In this document: positions 13,716-19,526 of the stretch, piece by piece
Layout of the letters: the number at the start of each line of letters is the position of its first letter
Numbering within the stretch: the stretch's first letter is position 1
IMG/VR virus record: IMGVR_UViG_3300032240_000559
Span: 1 to 22,021 of that record
Direction: 5' to 3' (one strand)
DNA length: 22,021 nt
Source of the DNA: a virus
The notes under the pieces: model-generated
Seen by the model: only the letters and a program-made list of their open reading frames with translations
What the model was told of the DNA's origin: nothing
The model's database searches: none
Translations under genes and position numbers: made by a program

Positions 13716-14006
13716 ATGTCAGAACAAGATAAGACTAACAATGACGAGCAAATTTTACGCGTTGGCGCGGGAAGTAACCCACAAGCCGTAGCATCCGCGA
13801 TTGCTCACAGTATCTATGAAACACGCACCTGTAAGGTCCGTGCAGTTGGAGCAGGCGCTATAAACCAAGCAGTTAAGGCGATTGCAATTGCCCGCGGGTA
13901 CACAGCCCCACGAGGCCTAGACCTTACCTGTATTCCAGGGTTTACTAGCATTGAGAGCCATGATGGTCAGATTTCAGCCATCATCTTTGATATTAAAGCT
14001 AGTTAA
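13716..14006 (+). CDS. spoVS-like: SpoVS (stage V sporulation protein S) family protein
   Basis: The protein has 96 residues, with ATG 13716 behind GAGGAA. The sequence matches the family signature: ILRVGAGSNPQAVASAIAHS (13-32), then CKVRAVGAGAINQAVKAIAI (39-58), ARGYTAP and LDLTCIPGFTSIE (68-80), and a final beta strand SAIIFDIKA. SpoVS has an Alba-like fold and may bind nucleic acid; in Bacillus it affects asymmetric septation and coat assembly, but its molecular activity is unknown. Most of the length aligns with the bacterial proteins, with only a short polar N-terminal extension (1-12). In a phage it probably affects host cell cycle or DNA organisation. Confidence 0.9.
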   Translation: MSEQDKTNNDEQILRVGAGSNPQAVASAIAHSIYETRTCKVRAVGAGAINQAVKAIAIARGYTAPRGLDLTCIPGFTSIESHDGQISAIIFDIKAS

Positions 14007-14031
14007 GGCAGTACAGCGCATTAAATACATC

Positions 14032-14060
14032 GTATCCTTGTAGATACCTTCGGCCAAAGG
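14032..14060 (+). promoter_or_regulatory. Two short hairpins in the leader of the basic protein gene
   Basis: GTATC (14032-14036) pairs with GATAC (14043-14047). Then CCTT (14047-14050) pairs with AAGG (14057-14060), the core of the SD, through a 6-nt loop. The two share base 14047, so they cannot form fully together. The 4-bp stem is weak alone; it is noted because neighbouring leaders show the same arrangement. Confidence 0.3.
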
Positions 14061-14068
14061 AAACAAAT

Positions 14069-14389
14069 ATGAAGAACCCATTTAAGAACCCAGCACCGAT
14101 TGCTCCCACCTCAGCGGAGCCAAAAAACGCATCGGCTGCTAAAGCCCGTGTTGCTCCTGTAGTAAAGGGCACATTGGTAAAGAAGAAGAATACTGCAGCA
14201 GGTGGAGCAACTGGCACAACAGGTGCCCGCTCATTCACTACTGCTACTAGTGGAGCACGATACGGAATTCGCGTTAAGTTCCAGAAGACCACAGCCCCAG
14301 AAGCATCGTCTACACAGGCAAACGGTCGTATCATTCCACCAGCAACTAACCGCTCAAAGCCTAATTTCACATCAGGTATGGCGGAGTAA
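14069..14389 (+). CDS. Basic Ala/Thr/Pro-rich low-complexity protein (106 aa)
   Basis: An AAAGGA SD (14057-14061) precedes ATG 14069, and a strong terminator follows its stop. The product is rich in Ala, Thr, Lys, Pro and Gly and lacks long hydrophobic segments (KNASAAKARVAPVVKGTLVK). It is probably disordered and positively charged, like small phage DNA- or RNA-binding proteins or structural decoration. A 62-nt leader before the start contains a 5-bp hairpin (GTATC/GATAC at 14032-14047) and a 4-bp stem whose right arm is the SD. No family is recognised. Confidence 0.6.
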   Translation: MKNPFKNPAPIAPTSAEPKNASAAKARVAPVVKGTLVKKKNTAAGGATGTTGARSFTTATSGARYGIRVKFQKTTAPEASSTQANGRIIPPATNRSKPNFTSGMAE

Positions 14390-14409
14390 ACGCTACAACT
14401 AAATAGCGC

Positions 14410-14440
14410 AAAGCCCCCTTTATAGGGGGCTTTGGCATTT
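14410..14440 (+). terminator. Perfect 10-bp hairpin terminator
   Basis: AAAGCCCCCT (14410-14419) and AGGGGGCTTT (14424-14433) pair perfectly around a TTAT loop. The following sequence is TTTGGCATTT, so the T tract is short and interrupted, but the GC-rich stem with its A/T flank should terminate transcription of the basic protein gene. It separates that unit from the hsp20 promoter. Confidence 0.75.
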
Positions 14441-14468
14441 CGGGAATATATTTTAATTTAGATTGTTG

Positions 14469-14474
14469 TATACT
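14469..14474 (+). promoter_or_regulatory. Probable -10 box (TATACT) of the hsp20 promoter
   Basis: TATACT (14469-14474) lies directly after the terminator, preceded by TTG. Transcription would start near 14481, at a 5-bp stem TGACC/GGTCA (14480-14500) with an inner CTC/GAG. No good -35 is visible, but A/T-rich sequence (14445-14460) is upstream. The gene then has an approximately 50-nt leader. Confidence 0.5.
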
Positions 14475-14507
14475 ATTGCTGACCGCTCAACCGAGGGTCA
14501 CTTAACT

Positions 14508-14528
14508 TATATCGTCTAAGGAGATATA
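14508..14528 (+). promoter_or_regulatory. SD-enclosing hairpin in the hsp20 leader (possible RNA thermometer)
   Basis: TATATC (14508-14513) pairs perfectly with GATATA (14523-14528) around the 9-nt loop GTCTAAGGA, so the SD AAGGAG lies in the loop with its last G in the stem, 2 nt from ATG 14531. The stem is A-U-rich and would melt at mild heat. For a heat-shock gene this could be a thermometer, but only part of the SD is paired, so the loop may instead present the SD. Confidence 0.4.
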
Positions 14529-14530
14529 TT

Positions 14531-15037
14531 ATGGCTTCAGGCTACCCAATGGGTTCCCCACATGGCAGAGACCAGTGGTTGGAACCAAAAAAAATCAATT
14601 CAATAGGTTCAGTTACTATTGCTGACCCATTTAAAGCATTGCACAATATGCTGGACCCATGGACATTTGGGTTTGAGCGTCATCTAGAGTTTTTTGAGAA
14701 CTTAGAAGACATTCGTATTAAGTCCAATTACCCCCCTTATAACATCAAGACTTTGCCCAATGATAAGGCAGAAATTGAGCTTGCTATTGCGGGATTCAAG
14801 AAGGATGATGTTAAGATTACCTACAAAGAAAACATCATTACCGTAGAGGGCAACCGCGGTGAAGATAGTGCAGAATACTCATACAAGGGTATTGCGGCAC
14901 GTAACTTTGTACAGAAGTTTGCAATTGCAGACGATGTACTAGTAGGAGATGCAAAGCTAGAAGACGGTTTCTTAACCATTTCACTAGAGCGCATCGTTCC
15001 AGAAGAAAAGAAAGAAAAGACAGTAAAAATTAAGTAG
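14531..15037 (+). CDS. hsp20: Hsp20/alpha-crystallin small heat-shock protein (IbpA type)
   Basis: The 168-residue protein is a complete small heat-shock protein. The N-terminal region (1-70) is flexible and aromatic-rich. The alpha-crystallin domain starts at NYPPYNIKTL and includes YNI..., IELAIAGFKKDDVKI, ITVEGNRG, YSYKGIAARNFVQKFAIADD and a final LTISLERIVPEE, matching the IbpA-like group closely. A charged KEKTVKIK tail ends with an I/V-x-I-like motif used for oligomerisation. It holds unfolding proteins and probably helps virion assembly or stress survival of the infected cell; phage Hsp20 genes are known, for example in cyanophages. AAGGAG precedes ATG 14531. Confidence 0.93.
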   Translation: MASGYPMGSPHGRDQWLEPKKINSIGSVTIADPFKALHNMLDPWTFGFERHLEFFENLEDIRIKSNYPPYNIKTLPNDKAEIELAIAGFKKDDVKITYKENIITVEGNRGEDSAEYSYKGIAARNFVQKFAIADDVLVGDAKLEDGFLTISLERIVPEEKKEKTVKIK

Positions 15038-15043
15038 GACAAT

Positions 15044-15110
15044 AACCTAGCTATAGGTTGATTCCACTGACGTTCACCAACGTCCAATCATATTGTTATC
15101 ATCATAACAA
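15044..15110 (+). other. Three tandem tetraloop hairpins, 25-nt spacing (possible structured RNA)
   Basis: Three perfect stems follow hsp20: AACCTA-GCTA-TAGGTT (15044-15059, 6 bp), GACGTT-CACC-AACGTC (15069-15084, 6 bp) and TTGTTAT-CATC-ATAACAA (15093-15110, 7 bp). All have 4-nt loops and their centres are at 15051.5, 15076.5 and 15101.5, exactly 25 nt apart. No coding frame fits. They may form a structured 3' UTR or small RNA ending at the terminator 15124-15156. Confidence 0.5.
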
Positions 15111-15123
15111 GGTTGGCAACAAT

Positions 15124-15156
15124 AACACCCACGGCTTTTAAAGTCGTGGGTGTTTT
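15124..15156 (+). terminator. Rho-independent terminator after hsp20
   Basis: AACACCCACGGCTT pairs with AAGTCGTGGGTGTT (one G-T wobble) around a TTA loop, followed by TT, giving a classic hairpin with T run 15153-15156. It ends the hsp20 transcript and precedes a new promoter region. Confidence 0.85.
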
Positions 15157-15186
15157 GCTATACATTTAGTTGATTTGTGATAGGCT

Positions 15187-15192
15187 TATATA
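15187..15192 (+). promoter_or_regulatory. Probable -10 region for the 86-aa gene
   Basis: TATATA/TATACG at 15187-15194 lies between the terminator and the SD-led start at 15227. A TTTAGT (15165-15170) is 16 nt upstream and TTGATT (15170-15175) is too close, so the -35 is uncertain. Confidence 0.4.
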
Positions 15193-15205
15193 CGAAATCA
15201 TCTAC

Positions 15206-15223
15206 TAATCAAAAAGGAGATTA
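15206..15223 (+). promoter_or_regulatory. SD-enclosing hairpin in the leader of the 86-aa gene
   Basis: TAATC (15206-15210) pairs with GATTA (15219-15223) around AAAAAGGA, so the AAGGAG SD lies mostly in the loop, with its last G in the stem, as in the hsp20 leader. The ATG is 15227. The 5-bp A-T-rich stem is weak. Confidence 0.35.
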
Positions 15224-15226
15224 AAG

Positions 15227-15487
15227 ATGAGTGCCAAAATAGGCTCGATACTTGACGATTTTATTGCTGCTTCAAAACTTCCGTCGGTATGTAAAATGGA
15301 AAAGTGGTTAAACACGCTACCTAAAGAAGAAAAAGAAAAGTTTGAATCATTAAAAGATGAGAATAGCCGAGTAGATATTAAAAATTTATATGAAGCATTA
15401 ATTGCAGCGGGGCATAACATTCCAGCAAAGTTAACAGCTTTCCGTTCACACTTTAAGGGGTACTGCACATGCAGCAAGAGTCGATAG
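15227..15487 (+). CDS. Small helical protein, possible helix-turn-helix (86 aa)
   Basis: AAAAAGGAGA precedes ATG 15227. The 86-residue protein is helical: IGSILDDFIAASK, MEKWLNTLPKEEKEKFESLK, then DIKNLYEALIAAGHNIPAKLTA and FRSHFKGYCTC. The last part resembles a helix-turn-helix with a recognition helix ending in a Cys-rich CTC, a pattern I associate with small phage DNA-binding proteins, but the match is not conclusive. Its end overlaps the phosphoesterase start by 19 nt, so they are co-translated. It has its own leader and promoter after the terminator. Confidence 0.6.
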   Translation: MSAKIGSILDDFIAASKLPSVCKMEKWLNTLPKEEKEKFESLKDENSRVDIKNLYEALIAAGHNIPAKLTAFRSHFKGYCTCSKSR

Positions 15488-16503
15488 AAAAAACATCTAT
15501 TTTAAATGTATTAGATTCATTTTTAGTAGAATCTAAAACAGACTGGGCATGGCCCCCTATTCAACAAGCTAAACCAACTGTTATTAAGCCAGCAGAATAC
15601 AAGGAACGTCAGGCCACTAAAAATGGTTTTAAGTTATTTGTTTTTGTACCAGACCCACAGATTGGGTACCGTAAATATGAAGATGGTACGTTAGACCCAT
15701 TCCATGATGAAGCCGCAATTGATGTTCATTTTCAGTTGCTTGCATATATGGAGAAGCGTTATGGCGTAGATGAGATTGTTCACTTAGGGGACTATTTAGA
15801 CCTACCAACAATGGGCAAGTACGCCCAAGAAGAGATGTTTGCACACACAGTTCAGCCAGCTCTTGATTACGGTCACGAACTTTTAGCTAAGCAGCGTGCC
15901 ACATGTCCAACTGCAAAAATTACTTTAATTGAAGGTAATCATGATTGCCGTATGCAACGTTATGTGACTATGAATGCGATGGCATCTAAAGGGATTAAAA
16001 GAGCAGGTGCAGCCCCAGAAGACTGGCCTGTTATGTCAATCCCTTATTTACTTCGTCTAGATGAAATTAGAGTTGATTATGTAGGCGCGTACCCAGCAGG
16101 TGAATATTGGATTACTCCAAACCTACGTGCTATCCACGGTACTACAGTGCGTTCTGGCGGTTCTACTGCATCAGCATATGTAAATAAGAACCCACATGTA
16201 TCAACAGTGTTTGGTCATGCACACCGACAAGAGATGCAGTACAAGACTGTAGCTAATGGAGATGGCCCAATTCGTTCAGTATCAGCATCACCAGGTTGCT
16301 TATGCCGTGTTGATGGCGCTGTTCCTTCCTACGGGTCAGGATTAACAGACCAAGGTCGCCCAGTAAAGCATTGGGAAGATTGGCAGCAGGGAATTATGAT
16401 TGGTTGGGTGCATGAAGATGATGGTCACTTCACATTACAGCCTATTCACATCATGGATGGCGAAGCTATCTATGAGGGTAAAGAGTTTAAGGCTAACAAG
16501 TAA
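15469..16503 (+). CDS. Calcineurin-like metallophosphoesterase
   Basis: The 344-residue protein has the metallophosphoesterase motif set: D62-x-Q64 (DPQ, with Gln in place of His), HLGDYLD with G107-D108 and D111, GNHD at 156-159, a lone H223 in AIHGT, and FGHAH at 248-252. These bind two metal ions for hydrolysis of phosphate esters or phosphodiesters. The first 55 residues are a variable N-terminal region. The DxQ variant is known in a subset of phage enzymes. The substrate (DNA ends, nucleotides or signalling molecules) is unknown. It starts within the previous gene and lies before the leaderless gene at 16528. Confidence 0.88.
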   Translation: MQQESIEKTSILNVLDSFLVESKTDWAWPPIQQAKPTVIKPAEYKERQATKNGFKLFVFVPDPQIGYRKYEDGTLDPFHDEAAIDVHFQLLAYMEKRYGVDEIVHLGDYLDLPTMGKYAQEEMFAHTVQPALDYGHELLAKQRATCPTAKITLIEGNHDCRMQRYVTMNAMASKGIKRAGAAPEDWPVMSIPYLLRLDEIRVDYVGAYPAGEYWITPNLRAIHGTTVRSGGSTASAYVNKNPHVSTVFGHAHRQEMQYKTVANGDGPIRSVSASPGCLCRVDGAVPSYGSGLTDQGRPVKHWEDWQQGIMIGWVHEDDGHFTLQPIHIMDGEAIYEGKEFKANK

Positions 16504-16515
16504 GCGATACGGGCG

Positions 16516-16521
16516 TATCAT
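16516..16521 (+). promoter_or_regulatory. -10 element of a leaderless promoter at 16528
   Basis: TATCAT (16516-16521) ends 7 nt before the A of ATG 16528, with CTAACA (16493-16498) 17 nt upstream as a plausible -35 matching TTGACA at 4 of 6 positions. The AGGT before the ATG is too close to be an SD, so the transcript probably starts at the ATG. Confidence 0.55.
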
Positions 16522-16527
16522 TTAGGT

Positions 16528-17067
16528 ATGCCAAATAGCCACCAAAATGTCCAAGCGCTTGGCGCTGGCGGCATGTATGGAACCACTACCAACTATGGTG
16601 GCGGTGGTACGCCCGTAGCACGCAGTGAGCTCGACTTTCTTCGTTTAGGAGTGGGTCGTCAACCATCTGCAGAGTATCCAGACGGTTACTTAGGAACTAT
16701 TCGTTCACGTCGTGATGACCGTGGTCGTAATTCCAGTACATCCGATAATGTAATGGATGCACTTAAAGTTAGAGTTGGGCAGCGTTCATATCAACGTGGC
16801 GTTCACCGTGGTGAGCGTATTGATATGCAAGATTATTATTACCCTGAAGGATTAGAAAACACAGCGGGTATTCGTCGTCAGATGCAGTCATCTGTTGAAG
16901 GCGCTATCTATCGTGCAAAACGTCATGCGCCAGTATCTAAGTTAGTACCAGCACCTCACCTACCTAATGATGGTAAAGCAGGTCCTACTGTTAAGAGCGA
17001 CTCACCTATGCAGATTAACCAAGCACGACAAGACCAGATGGCTCGTATGAAGCCACAGTGGAGATAA
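16528..17067 (+). CDS. Hypothetical protein, Gly/Arg/Tyr-rich (179 aa)
   Basis: This 179-residue protein begins the block of unknown small genes. It is rich in Gly, Arg, Tyr and Gln (ALGAGGMYGTTTNYGGGGTP; RRDDRGRNSSTSDNV) and probably extended, like capsid, tail or decoration proteins or an RNA-binding factor; no motif proves it. It ends at TAA 17065-17067, one base before the next ATG. Translation is probably leaderless because there is no SD. Confidence 0.65.
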   Translation: MPNSHQNVQALGAGGMYGTTTNYGGGGTPVARSELDFLRLGVGRQPSAEYPDGYLGTIRSRRDDRGRNSSTSDNVMDALKVRVGQRSYQRGVHRGERIDMQDYYYPEGLENTAGIRRQMQSSVEGAIYRAKRHAPVSKLVPAPHLPNDGKAGPTVKSDSPMQINQARQDQMARMKPQWR

Positions 17068-17068
17068 A

Positions 17069-17446
17069 ATGCCAGGTAAATTTGCAGATGGTGTTTATGG
17101 TCATAAGCCATGGGACAAGGACCGCGCTGGGGTTAATACTCCAGAAGAAGCTGCGTTTCCACCCCAGGAATACATTGGCCCATTCCAATCTAATCAAGAA
17201 CGCCTATTAAGTCAGGCGCTCGCAGCATGGACTATGAGTGGTGCTGAACTACAAGCACACGTTCGCCCTAATCTTCCTCAAATCCAACTATTTCCAGACC
17301 GCTACGGGTATACTGATACTGAACTAAGCATTGAAGATATTGTTGCTTTGCCACGACCAGGCGCAGAGCAGCGTGTAGAGTCTGACTTTAGTAATACCCC
17401 AAATAGCACACAGTCAACAAGCAGAAATACGTTAGGACAAGTTTAA
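17069..17446 (+). CDS. Hypothetical protein (125 aa)
   Basis: A GGAGA SD precedes ATG 17069. The 125-residue protein opens with MPGKFADGVYGHKPWDKDRA, a pattern of aromatic and charged residues, has a central helix (ERLLSQALAAWTMSGAELQA) and ends in Ser/Thr/Asn-rich sequence. I recognise no family. It lies between the Gly/Arg-rich protein and a 58-aa gene, in a run with TAATG and ATGA junctions, which suggests a single module of co-translated proteins. Confidence 0.65.
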   Translation: MPGKFADGVYGHKPWDKDRAGVNTPEEAAFPPQEYIGPFQSNQERLLSQALAAWTMSGAELQAHVRPNLPQIQLFPDRYGYTDTELSIEDIVALPRPGAEQRVESDFSNTPNSTQSTSRNTLGQV

Positions 17447-17622
17447 TGGCAGAAGACCGCGCACACGATGAGTCTCGTCGTTTAAAATTACCTCACGATT
17501 TATATAAAATGACAAATGATGAGTTTAAAACGTGGAGTGGTAAAGTTGCAAAACTTCCAGGAGAAATTCGCCATGAAATGCGTCAATTAGATTACGATGA
17601 AGGGGGGATTAATCCATCATGA
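17446..17622 (+). CDS. Small charged hypothetical protein (58 aa)
   Basis: ATG 17446 overlaps the previous TAA and the stop 17620-17622 overlaps the next ATG. The product is helical and charged (DESRRLKLPHDLYKMTNDEF; KLPGEIRHEMRQLDYDEGG). No motif is known. It is supported by the two coupled junctions. Confidence 0.6.
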   Translation: MAEDRAHDESRRLKLPHDLYKMTNDEFKTWSGKVAKLPGEIRHEMRQLDYDEGGINPS

Positions 17623-17831
17623 AGAACGACCCAGGACTATATACAGATTCAACAGGTGAGGGCATGGCTGGGGCTACAGACGTTAGTTTAGAGACCATTT
17701 ATAACGGTTCTAGAGCCTGTAAGGCGTGCGGAATGCGTATGAACCCAGTAGAATCATTGAAGGACCAAGACGTGTGCCCTAACTGCAATCGTCGTAAGGC
17801 CCACAACTTAGTTAAAGGACGGATGGCATAA
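17619..17831 (+). CDS. Zinc-finger hypothetical protein (70 aa)
   Basis: The 70-residue protein has CKACGMRM (CxxC) at about 33-40 and CPNC at about 54-57, with basic residues around them (NRRKAHNLVKGRM), so it is a zinc ribbon with a basic tail. The start overlaps the previous stop (ATGA) and the end overlaps the next ATG (TAATG). It probably binds nucleic acid or protein; no family is recognised. Confidence 0.65.
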   Translation: MKNDPGLYTDSTGEGMAGATDVSLETIYNGSRACKACGMRMNPVESLKDQDVCPNCNRRKAHNLVKGRMA

Positions 17832-18040
17832 TGACAGTTAATAGCTCACGTTCAGTAAATGCTGAACTAAATGAAGGTGCAACTGACGGCAAGTATCGCA
17901 AGCGCCGTCCTAATACAACTGTAGCCGCTGGTATGGGCGACCAAGATGTCGTCAAGAACCGTGCAGGCTTGCACCCATATATGAACTATGGCTTTATCAA
18001 TTCAGAAGAAGCAGCAAAAGTAAATCCAGCAGGTAACTAA
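17831..18040 (+). CDS. Hypothetical protein (69 aa)
   Basis: The 69-residue protein contains KYRKRRPN (about 21-28), a nuclear-localisation-like basic patch, and ends with YGFINSEEAAKVNPAGN. Neither is diagnostic. It is bracketed by TAATG junctions, which supports translation. No function can be given. Confidence 0.55.
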   Translation: MTVNSSRSVNAELNEGATDGKYRKRRPNTTVAAGMGDQDVVKNRAGLHPYMNYGFINSEEAAKVNPAGN

Positions 18041-18294
18041 TGTTTGGGCGCAGAGAACGCGACGCTCGTCGCCAATCTAAAGCAGATGTAGCCTCAGTAA
18101 ACTCCCATAAAGAGACTATGCTTGGGCTTCTTCGTGCTTCTCAAACTTATAGAACTGATAGCCCAGAAGTAGCGCAACGTCGCCGTGTTGCAGCGGGTGA
18201 CCCAACAGCCGTCGCTACGGGCGCTAGTGGTAAAAAAACACGAACTAATAATCCTAGTCCACGCGACTCTGGTGGTCACGTAGAGGTTAAGTAA
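18040..18294 (+). CDS. Hypothetical basic protein (84 aa)
   Basis: The 84-residue product is basic and polar (GRRERDARRQSKADVAS; SPEVAQRRRVAAGDPTAV), with a short helical N-terminus and a Gly/Ser/Lys-rich tail. No motif is recognised. ATG 18040 overlaps the upstream TAA, and the TAA at 18292-18294 overlaps the next ATG. The Arg content suggests nucleic-acid binding. Confidence 0.6.
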   Translation: MFGRRERDARRQSKADVASVNSHKETMLGLLRASQTYRTDSPEVAQRRRVAAGDPTAVATGASGKKTRTNNPSPRDSGGHVEVK

Positions 18295-18944
18295 TGGCGC
18301 TAAAAGATATTGGCAAGATTGTTGCTAACCAAGGCGCACAGGCTGAAGATGCAAGAGCTGCAGCTAACACCCCTACTTCCCAAGGTCCACAATGGGAACC
18401 TAATATAGATTTAAGCAAACATGAGCCTGCCGATGTAGCAGGTCATCGTGGTTTTAAATATGATTCTGCAAACCCATTTCACAAAGACTTTTTAACAACC
18501 TTATTAAAAAGCGGTGATGCAGGAAAAATGGTAATCCACGAAGGTGGCGCACTATCAGTTCCAGCAAAAGTAGCTATGAAAGAAGGAATTTCTAAAAAGT
18601 TTGAAGTAGCAACAGATTTTGGTGGCGGAGAAAAACGTTATGAAGGTCTTACTCCAAAACCATCTACAGCAGTAACTCCCGCTCCACGTACTTCTGAAAA
18701 GGACGCTAAAAAGCCTGGTAGACGTCCAGCAGCCCCACGTCCTGTAAAGCCCGTAAGCCCAGTAACAGCGGTTACAGATAAAGTTGGGTTGCAAAAAGAA
18801 GATATTGCAGCTTTATTTAAAGGTGCAAATTCTAGAGTAACTCCAGAGTCTATTGAACTTGAAAAAAAGAAAAAAGCAGACGCAGAGGCAGCAGATAAAG
18901 CAGCAAGGGCTGCAGCACGTAAAAAGATGTTGGAAGAAGATTAA
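18294..18944 (+). CDS. Low-complexity Lys/Ala/Pro-rich protein (216 aa)
   Basis: GAGG precedes ATG 18294. Residues 40-115 look folded (DVAGHRGFKYDSANPFHKDF; MVIHEGGALSVPAKVAMKEG), residues 120-160 form a Pro/Lys/Arg linker (KKPGRRPAAPRPVKPVSP), and the C-terminus is a charged helix (LEKKKKADAEAADKAARAAA). This linker-plus-coil layout is common in phage scaffold or DNA-associated proteins, but no family can be named. It ends the run of coupled small genes before a leaderless start. Confidence 0.6.
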   Translation: MALKDIGKIVANQGAQAEDARAAANTPTSQGPQWEPNIDLSKHEPADVAGHRGFKYDSANPFHKDFLTTLLKSGDAGKMVIHEGGALSVPAKVAMKEGISKKFEVATDFGGGEKRYEGLTPKPSTAVTPAPRTSEKDAKKPGRRPAAPRPVKPVSPVTAVTDKVGLQKEDIAALFKGANSRVTPESIELEKKKKADAEAADKAARAAARKKMLEED

Positions 18945-18953
18945 AGTGTATGG

Positions 18954-18959
18954 TAGTCT
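18954..18959 (+). promoter_or_regulatory. -10 element of a leaderless promoter at 18966
   Basis: TAGTCT (18954-18959) ends 7 nt before ATG 18966, and TTGGAA (18930-18935) is 18 nt upstream as a possible -35. No SD lies before the ATG. This is the third start with the same spacing. Confidence 0.5.
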
Positions 18960-18965
18960 TTCCAC

Positions 18966-19526
18966 ATGGTATTGGACCTTTCTAACTTAAACCCTAGCGC
19001 TCCTAAAGAAGAACGCCCTAAGGTATTGCTATTAGCTTGTTATACATGTAAATCTGTGGATGAGATTCCATACGATGACAGATTTCCATTTGGCAATAAG
19101 CCAGGGCACGACCAAAATCAAAACCCATTTTTACATGCCATGGTTGCACGCCACCCAGACCACAAAGGCATGCTTGCAGACGCTGACCTTGCCGTGTGGC
19201 AACATGAAGATGGTAAAAGACAAATTGTTGAACAATTCCAAAAAGGTGGGTCACCAGGGCTAGATGTATTTGGTACTAACTTTTATGAGACTAAGGCTAA
19301 TTTCTCAGCTGATGCCATGACTTGCTACTCACAACATAACCGACCAAAGGGTCAGTGCCCTGATTATAAGAGCGATAAAAAGATTCTTAAAGCAGATACC
19401 TCTAAAGAGCGTATTGATGCTGGGTTAGACCCTAGCAAATTACCAAAGATGCACCTATGTGACTTTTGCCCAGTAAAGTCATACAATATGACCAAACACA
19501 ACCAGAGTAAGGGACTATACAAATGA
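18966..19526 (+). CDS. Cys/His-rich hypothetical protein (186 aa)
   Basis: The 186-residue protein has CYTC near the N-terminus (about 25-28), a His/Asp-rich middle (HAMVARHPDHKGMLADADLA), then CYSQHNRPKGQC and CDFC near the C-terminus, so it probably binds zinc at two sites. The pattern CxxC ... C-x(4)-H ... C ... CxxC is structural rather than catalytic. No family is recognised. Its ATG 18966 lacks an SD and follows a TAnnnT box, so it is probably leaderless. Confidence 0.65.
   Translation: MVLDLSNLNPSAPKEERPKVLLLACYTCKSVDEIPYDDRFPFGNKPGHDQNQNPFLHAMVARHPDHKGMLADADLAVWQHEDGKRQIVEQFQKGGSPGLDVFGTNFYETKANFSADAMTCYSQHNRPKGQCPDYKSDKKILKADTSKERIDAGLDPSKLPKMHLCDFCPVKSYNMTKHNQSKGLYK

Noticed and set aside
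13999-14370. 123-residue open frame on the - strand opposite the basic Ala/Thr-rich gene
   Set aside because: It is a hydrophobic mirror of a low-complexity gene, has no SD or family motif, and the + strand has an SD and a terminator in the right places.
14202-14402. 66-residue + strand frame within the Ala/Thr-rich gene
   Set aside because: It is an overlapping frame with no SD; its Gln/His/Leu content is what a frameshifted reading of the repeat-like sequence would give.
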